A stretch of DNA of 17,546 bases. Source: CAG-307 sp964524125 (lineage in GTDB: Bacteria > Bacillota_I > Bacilli_A > Acholeplasmatales > Anaeroplasmataceae). The position numbers and the translations under genes were made by a program. A model generated the notes under the pieces. That model did not search any database and was not told the DNA's origin. It worked only from the letters and a program-made list of their open reading frames with translations. The stretch lies in assembly GCA_964524125.1 (NCBI GenBank), contig CAZGBY010000036.1, positions 1-17,546 on the forward strand, given 5' to 3'. Of this stretch, positions 13,737-17,546 are shown piece by piece; position 1 is the stretch's first letter, and each line of letters starts with the position of its first letter.

Positions 13737-14594
13737 ATGAAATACAAAGATTTTTTAAAGAAGTGGCAAGATATAGCTTTAGATAAAGGTTATGAAGAAA
13801 GTGCTATTTTATTATTACTTCTTTATGAAGCTAAAATAACTAATACCGAATTATATATTAAAATGGATGATGAAATTGAAGATGATATTATTTTTTCTTT
13901 TGAAAAAGATGTATCAAAGTATTTAGAAGAAAATATTCCTATTCAATATATAATTAAAGAAGCGTGTTTTTATGGATATGATTTTAATGTAAATAATAAT
14001 GTATTAATACCACGTCCAGAAACAGAAGAACTTGTTGAAAATATTTTATTCTTATATGATGATTATTTTAAAGGACAAGATGTAAATGTTGTAGATATAG
14101 GTACAGGTTCTGGATGTATAGGAATTACACTTAATCTTGAAGAACCTCATATGCATGTAACATCTACAGATATTTCAGCAGATGCTTTAGATGTGGCTAA
14201 AAGTAATTCAAAAAAACTTGGTGCGAATGTTAACTTTTATCAAGGAAATATGTTAGAACCTGTAATGGATAAAAAGTTTGATATATTAGTATCAAATCCA
14301 CCTTATATTCCTGAAGATGAAGAAGTCGATTCTTTAGTTAAAGATAACGAACCAAATGTAGCTTTATTTGGAGGAAAAGATGGACTTAAATTCTATCGTA
14401 TTATTTTAGAGGATGCTTGTAAGATTATGAATGATAAATGTATATTGGCTTTTGAACACGGATATAATAAAACTAAAGAGATTGAAGATATTTGTCATTT
14501 ATATTTTAAAGATGCAAATATTTATACTAAAAAAGATTTACAAGGTTTAGATAGAATGACTTTTGTAATTAGAGGATATAACAATGAAAAATAA
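13737..14594 (+). CDS. prmC: Peptide chain release factor N5-glutamine methyltransferase
   Basis: Methylates the Gln of the GGQ loop in release factors RF1 and RF2. 285 residues, with an N-terminal helical domain and a Rossmann methyltransferase domain: LIPRPETEELVE (90-101), DIGTGSGCIGI (SAM motif I, 120-130), TDISADAL and the glutamine-binding NPPY (187-190). The start is ATG 13737 behind GGTGAT; an in-frame TTG at 13725 sits at the predicted transcription start and can be excluded. In B. subtilis prfA precedes prmC; it does not here. It overlaps tsaC by 11 bases. prmC close to tsaC and spoIIR keeps the prfA-prmC-spoIIR-ywlC neighbourhood. Confidence 0.95.
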   Translation: MKYKDFLKKWQDIALDKGYEESAILLLLLYEAKITNTELYIKMDDEIEDDIIFSFEKDVSKYLEENIPIQYIIKEACFYGYDFNVNNNVLIPRPETEELVENILFLYDDYFKGQDVNVVDIGTGSGCIGITLNLEEPHMHVTSTDISADALDVAKSNSKKLGANVNFYQGNMLEPVMDKKFDILVSNPPYIPEDEEVDSLVKDNEPNVALFGGKDGLKFYRIILEDACKIMNDKCILAFEHGYNKTKEIEDICHLYFKDANIYTKKDLQGLDRMTFVIRGYNNEK

Positions 14595-15141
14595 AGTGAT
14601 TATTTTTCCAACTGATACTGTTTATGGCATCGGCGCATCTGTTTTTGATGAGTGTGGTATAAATAGAATTTATAAAATTAAAAATAGACCTTTAAATAAA
14701 CCCCTCGCAGTTTTATGTGCAGATATTAATCAAATAAAAGAAATCGCAGTTTTAAATGACTTGGCTTTAAAATTAATTGGAAATTTTATGCCTGGATGTT
14801 TAACTATTATTGTACCAGCTAAAGATAATATAAAAAAAACTATGAATATAAATACTATTGGTATAAGAATACCTAAATATAATAAAGCTTTAGAATTGTT
14901 AAAAGAGTACGGACCTTTAGCTACAACTTCGGTTAATGAATCTGGTAAAAGTCCTATTAATGACTATGAACAAATAGTTAAAGAATATTCGTCTGTTGTA
15001 GATTTAATTGTACCACCAACTGATGAAAAATCCTCATCTGTTTCATCTAGTGTAGTTGATCTCACTAATGAAAGAATCAAAGTTCTACGAGAAGGCTCGA
15101 TTTCTATTTTAGATATTAATAAAGTAATTAATAATGAATAA
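14584..15141 (+). CDS. tsaC: L-threonylcarbamoyladenylate synthase (YrdC-domain TsaC/YwlC type)
   Basis: Makes threonylcarbamoyl-AMP from Thr, bicarbonate and ATP, the first step of t6A37 tRNA modification. 185 residues: the YrdC domain without the extra Sua5 domain of longer homologues. Motifs: FPTDTVYGIG (8-17), IYKIKNRP (29-36), KPLAVL, PGCLTI, TIGIRIPKY, ATTSVNESGKSP (the usual ATSAN replaced by TTSVN) and SSVVDLTNERIKVLREGSI at the C-terminus. Its ribosome site is GAGG inside the prmC end. The stop is followed directly by a terminator-like hairpin that also contains the spoIIR ribosome site. Confidence 0.93.
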   Translation: MKNKVIIFPTDTVYGIGASVFDECGINRIYKIKNRPLNKPLAVLCADINQIKEIAVLNDLALKLIGNFMPGCLTIIVPAKDNIKKTMNINTIGIRIPKYNKALELLKEYGPLATTSVNESGKSPINDYEQIVKEYSSVVDLIVPPTDEKSSSVSSSVVDLTNERIKVLREGSISILDINKVINNE

Positions 15142-15149
15142 TTTTTTTT

Positions 15150-15182
15150 AAAACTTCCATAATAATTATGGGAGGTTTTTTT
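15150..15182 (+). terminator. Terminator-like hairpin that buries the spoIIR ribosome binding site
   Basis: Left arm AAAACTTCCAT (15150-15160), loop AATAATT (15161-15167), right arm ATGGGAGGTTTT (15168-15179, one bulged G, one G-U pair), then T to 15182. It lies 9 bases after the tsaC stop and looks like an intrinsic terminator, but GGGAGG (15170-15175), the only ribosome site of spoIIR, is inside the right arm and the ATG (15183) follows the T-run at once. A transcript reading through from tsaC would be terminated or have this site masked. Confidence 0.7.
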
Positions 15183-15659
15183 ATGAGAAGAAGATTTTTA
15201 ATATGCTTAATTTTATTGTTATGTTCTTTTCTTGTTATAAAGACCTTATATAAAGAAGATGAATTGCGAGTTAGGATAATTCCTAACAGTAATGATAATA
15301 ATGATTTAATAATTAAAGATGAAGTAAAAGAAATAACTATTTTATTTTTAAAAGAAAATTATTACAATGATTATAACATGTATATAAATAATATAAATAA
15401 AAACTTAGAGGTATTTAATATAAAGTTAAAATCATATAATGCTTATGGAGAATTAACTTATCATCAATTCAATAATAAAGTTTATAATAATAAATACATT
15501 AAAGATGAAGAGGTTTTAACATTTGTAGTTAGAATAGGGGATAATAATGGAGATAATTGGTGGGGTGTTATATATCCTGAATTTTTACAATTAGAATCTA
15601 CAGATAAGGTAATTTATAAAAGTTATATTTATGAATTTATAAAAAAATATTTGGGGTGA
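15183..15659 (+). CDS. spoIIR: Stage II sporulation protein R
   Basis: In B. subtilis SpoIIR is made in the forespore under sigma-F, secreted into the intermembrane space, and activates SpoIIGA to process pro-sigma-E in the mother cell. This 158-residue copy has an N-terminal signal or anchor helix (about 4-21), then LRVRIIPNSNDNNDLIIKD (the LRxRVIANSDS block) and RIGDNNGDNWWGVIYPE (118-133), the hallmark NWWCVLFPP region with Gly for Cys. It is shorter than B. subtilis SpoIIR (about 220 residues), mainly in the middle. The start is ATG 15183, 7 nt after GGGAGG; the ATG at 15168 lies within that hairpin and precedes the ribosome site. It ends in TGA. Confidence 0.9.
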   Translation: MRRRFLICLILLLCSFLVIKTLYKEDELRVRIIPNSNDNNDLIIKDEVKEITILFLKENYYNDYNMYINNINKNLEVFNIKLKSYNAYGELTYHQFNNKVYNNKYIKDEEVLTFVVRIGDNNGDNWWGVIYPEFLQLESTDKVIYKSYIYEFIKKYLG

Positions 15660-15664
15660 AAAAA

Positions 15665-16096
15665 ATGAAAATTGAAAGAGTAAATGAACATAACTTGTTT
15701 GATTTAAAAGAATTTTTATTATCAGTTAAAACAATTACAGAAATTGATGATAATATAATTAAAAATGCAATTGTAATAATAGATAATGAAAAAGTTGTTG
15801 GTGCTGTATCTTATGAGAAGTTTTCTAGTAATGGACTTATAAGATATTTTGTATTTAAAAGAACGTTAGAAAATGACATAGTAATATCATTGTTTAATAA
15901 GCTTGAAGAAGTTGCGCGTAATGATAGTATTGAAAAGTTATATTGTGTTGTAAATACTAATATGGTTGAAGAATTATTTAAAGAATTAGGATTTGAAAAA
16001 ACTAATATTAAAAAATTATTTATAGATGAAGAACCATTTGATATGTTAAATGAAAGTAATGCATTTATAATGTGTAAGAAAATTGAAAAATATTGA
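15665..16096 (+). CDS. GNAT-like acyltransferase-fold protein
   Basis: A 143-residue protein with the GNAT pattern: an N-terminal strand and helix (MKIERVNEHNLFDLKEFL), a central hairpin (IVIIDNEKVVGAVSYEKF, 36-53), a strand LIRYFVFKR, and the late helix MVEELFKELGFEKTN (100-114), typical of the C-terminal 'FYxxxGF' part. The acetyl-CoA pyrophosphate loop (R/Q-x-x-G-x-G/A) is not recognisable; RTLENDIV occupies its place, so catalysis is uncertain. I start at ATG 15665, 6 nt after GGGGTG (15653-15658); an in-frame GTG at 15656 is part of that site and of the spoIIR end. It follows spoIIR at once and is probably co-transcribed. It ends in TGA. Substrate unknown. Confidence 0.65.
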   Translation: MKIERVNEHNLFDLKEFLLSVKTITEIDDNIIKNAIVIIDNEKVVGAVSYEKFSSNGLIRYFVFKRTLENDIVISLFNKLEEVARNDSIEKLYCVVNTNMVEELFKELGFEKTNIKKLFIDEEPFDMLNESNAFIMCKKIEKY

Positions 16097-16121
16097 AAAA
16101 AAGTTATAACTTATGTATAAT
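16093..16121 (+). promoter_or_regulatory. Sigma-A promoter of the GH105 gene
   Basis: TTGAAA (16093-16098, overlapping the preceding stop codon), 17-base spacer, TATAAT (16116-16121). Start expected near 16128. An ATG at 16113 in frame with the hydrolase lies inside this promoter. Confidence 0.78.
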
Positions 16122-16151
16122 TATATCAATCGATTTATATGGAGGATTATT

Positions 16152-17291
16152 ATGTATAAATTAATTGATCGTTATATTGAAAAGTTAATAACTAAGTCAA
16201 CACCTGAAATGCCACTTTGGAACATAGAACAAATAAGACAAGGTAAGAAAACTAGTTGGAATTACATTGATGGATGTATGATGGCATCACTTTTATCTTT
16301 ATATGAACAAACATCTGATAAGAAATATTTAGATTTTGTTATTTCTTATACAGATTATTTTGTAAAAGATGACGGTACTATTAAAACATATGATTATACA
16401 AAGTATTCAACTGATGATATGTGTGAATCTAGAATTTTATTTGATTTGTATAAAATAACTGGTAATGAAAAATATAAAAAAGCAATTGAAAATACTTATA
16501 AACAAATATTATCTCATCCAAGAACTAAAGAGGGTAATTTTTGGCATAAAAAGATTTATCCAAATCAAGTTTGGTTAGATGGTTTATTTATGGCTCAAGT
16601 GTTCTATATGCGTTATGAGACTGAATTTAATAATATGAAAAATTATAATGATATTTTAACTCAGTTTAAAAATGTAAGAACTTATATGTATGATAAGGAT
16701 AAACATTTATATTATCATGGATTTGATAGTTCTAAGGAAATGTTTTGGGCTTCAAAAGAAACAGGTCTTTCTAAGAATTTCTGGTTAAGAGCAGATGGTT
16801 GGTTTACAGTAGCACTTGCAGATATTTGTGGATATATTAATGAACAAATGTATGACGAATATCGATATTTTGCATCATTACTTAAAGAAGTGATTGATGG
16901 ATTGCTTGAATATCAAGATAAGGAAAGCAAAATGTTTTGGCAAGTTATCGATAAACCGGGAAAAGATGGCAATTATTTAGAAACTTCTGGCTCTTTAATG
17001 ATTTCATATGCTATACTAAAAGCTGTAAGACTTGGTGTATTACCGAATCGCTATAAACAAATTGGTTTAGATATTTTTGATGGTGTGTGTAATAAATATT
17101 TATCAGAAAAAGATGGAGACTTAAATCTTGGTGGCATTTGTTTGGTTGCTGGACTTGGTCCTGAAAATAATTTAAGAAGAGATGGAAGTTATGAATATTA
17201 TATTTCAGAGCCTGTTGTAGAAAATGATGCAAAGGGTGTTGGTCCATTAATTATGGCTTATGCTGAAGTTAAAAAATGTATTAATGAATAA
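16152..17291 (+). CDS. Glycoside hydrolase family 105 (unsaturated rhamnogalacturonyl/glycuronyl hydrolase)
   Basis: A 379-residue (alpha/alpha)6-barrel enzyme with no signal peptide, so cytoplasmic. GH105/GH88 enzymes hydrate the 4,5-unsaturated uronic acid left by polysaccharide lyases, releasing it from short oligosaccharides. Visible motifs: SWNYIDGCMM (35-44), HPRTKEGNFWHKKIYPNQVWLDGLFM (122-147) with D143 as the likely catalytic Asp (the number of the YteR catalytic Asp), YYHGFD with H189, and WLRADGWF (211-218). The start is ATG 16152 after GGAGG (16141-16145), 39 bases inside a longer open frame whose ATG is in the promoter. It stands alone with its own promoter and terminator, suggesting that uptake of pectin or glycosaminoglycan oligosaccharides is encoded elsewhere, perhaps to the right. 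Confidence 0.92.
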   Translation: MYKLIDRYIEKLITKSTPEMPLWNIEQIRQGKKTSWNYIDGCMMASLLSLYEQTSDKKYLDFVISYTDYFVKDDGTIKTYDYTKYSTDDMCESRILFDLYKITGNEKYKKAIENTYKQILSHPRTKEGNFWHKKIYPNQVWLDGLFMAQVFYMRYETEFNNMKNYNDILTQFKNVRTYMYDKDKHLYYHGFDSSKEMFWASKETGLSKNFWLRADGWFTVALADICGYINEQMYDEYRYFASLLKEVIDGLLEYQDKESKMFWQVIDKPGKDGNYLETSGSLMISYAILKAVRLGVLPNRYKQIGLDIFDGVCNKYLSEKDGDLNLGGICLVAGLGPENNLRRDGSYEYYISEPVVENDAKGVGPLIMAYAEVKKCINE

Positions 17292-17299
17292 TTATAGTT

Positions 17300-17329
17300 A
17301 AGGTCTATTTAAAGTGTAGGCCTTTTTTT
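17300..17329 (+). terminator. Rho-independent terminator of the GH105 gene
   Basis: AAGGTCTA (17300-17307), 9-base loop, TAGGCCTT (17317-17324, one G-U pair), T-run to 17329. Confidence 0.85.
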
Positions 17330-17381
17330 ATGCAAACCGATTGAGTGATGATTTGATTTTGATGATGATGCAAACGTATTG
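17330..17381. promoter_or_regulatory. Two operator-like direct repeats upstream of tandem promoters
   Basis: ATGCAAACCGATTG (17330-17343) and ATGCAAACGTATTG (17368-17381) differ at two bases and are 38 bases apart. GCAAACCG and GCAAACG resemble half-sites of LacI-family sugar regulators, but neither copy is a full palindrome. Their position before two strong promoters suggests transcriptional control of the gene to the right. Confidence 0.4.
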
Positions 17382-17408
17382 TTAATTTAAAAAAACATTT
17401 TTTTGTGC

Positions 17409-17437
17409 TTGACAATAATGGCTGTTTTTAGTAAAAT
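17409..17437 (+). promoter_or_regulatory. Strong sigma-A promoter P1 (downstream gene outside window)
   Basis: Consensus TTGACA (17409-17414), 17-base spacer, TAAAAT (17432-17437). A7-CA-T7 just upstream (17389-17404) could act as an UP-type element. Confidence 0.75.
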
Positions 17438-17501
17438 TATATCGTTCTCGATTTGTTTTAATTTTATAGTTAACAAACTCACAAAAAAATTAAAAAAGTT
17501 G

Positions 17502-17531
17502 TTGACAAGGTATATTAAAAAATGGTATACT
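17502..17531 (+). promoter_or_regulatory. Strong sigma-A promoter P2 (downstream gene outside window)
   Basis: Consensus TTGACA (17502-17507), 18-base spacer, TATACT (17526-17531). Start near 17538, eight bases before the window ends. Confidence 0.75.
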
Positions 17532-17546
17532 ATTTGAGCGTTTTAA

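Noticed and set aside
15134..15165. Sigma-F or sigma-G promoter for spoIIR
   Set aside because: I looked for GYATA and GGNNANANT at proper spacing and found only GAATA and CCATAATAA, which lacks the key GG. A local promoter is still possible (CATAAT), but I cannot assign a sigma factor.
17011..17247. Minus-strand open frame rich in His and Gln opposite the GH105 gene
   Set aside because: Low-complexity antisense of a clearly coding region, with no ribosome site or family match.
1..17546. CRISPR arrays, insertion sequences with terminal repeats, prophage genes or riboswitches
   Set aside because: No regularly spaced repeats, no transposase core with terminal inverted repeats, no phage structural genes and no recognisable riboswitch leader. 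Leaders here are too short for most riboswitches.
1..17546. Alternative genetic code (TGA as Trp), suggested by the low GC content
   Set aside because: spoIIR and the GNAT-like gene end at TGA where their families end, and conserved Trp residues (NWW in SpoIIR, WLDG in GH105) are all TGG.

Overview
This window looks like chromosome from a very AT-rich, spore-forming, low-GC Gram-positive bacterium of the Bacilli or Firmicutes type, probably a gut or anaerobic lineage. Three things support this. It carries sporulation genes (yabG, spoIIR and a short YjcZ-like ORF). Its housekeeping order matches the Bacillus subtilis origin-proximal cluster. Its lipoproteins, strong Shine-Dalgarno sites and U-tailed terminators are of Firmicute type. 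TGA acts as a stop (ends of spoIIR and of the GNAT-like gene) and Trp is written TGG, so the code is standard, unlike that of mycoplasmas. Every protein gene reads on the plus strand; only a tRNA-Gln is on the minus strand.

Layout. Positions 1-369 hold the tail of an Rpn/PD-(D/E)XK-type nuclease gene and a small duplicated fragment of it. Positions 461-4708 form an operon from one sigma-A promoter: HD phosphohydrolase, rnmV, rsmA, yabG, ispE. A second promoter drives prs, pth, a PAP2 phosphatase and a DUF4874/DUF4832 lipoprotein (4801-8262). These two runs keep the B. subtilis order rnmV-ksgA-yabG-...-ispE-...-prs-...-pth, but veg, sspF, purR, ridA, spoVG, glmU and ctc are absent. After facing terminators and trnQ come two overlapping DHH/DHHA1 phosphoesterase genes (8678-10577).

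Positions 10714-13490 hold tatD, a catalytically intact trypsin-like lipoprotein, a PDZ-bearing paralogue in which all three triad residues are replaced, and a 38-codon YjcZ-like sporulation ORF behind a sigma-K-like promoter, closed by a terminator. Positions 13737-17291 hold prmC, tsaC/ywlC, spoIIR, a GNAT-like gene and a GH105 unsaturated glycuronyl hydrolase. The last 250 bp contain a terminator, two operator-like repeats and two strong tandem promoters for a gene beyond the edge.

Most genes are translation and RNA housekeeping (rRNA and release-factor methylation, t6A synthesis, peptidyl-tRNA hydrolysis, 5S rRNA maturation) interleaved with sporulation genes. The most unusual points are the protease/pseudoprotease pair, the spoIIR ribosome site buried in a terminator-like hairpin, and the YjcZ-like ORF with its own putative late-sporulation promoter. 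Several genes have upstream in-frame start codons that fall inside promoters or Shine-Dalgarno sequences; I chose the downstream starts and give the reasons.
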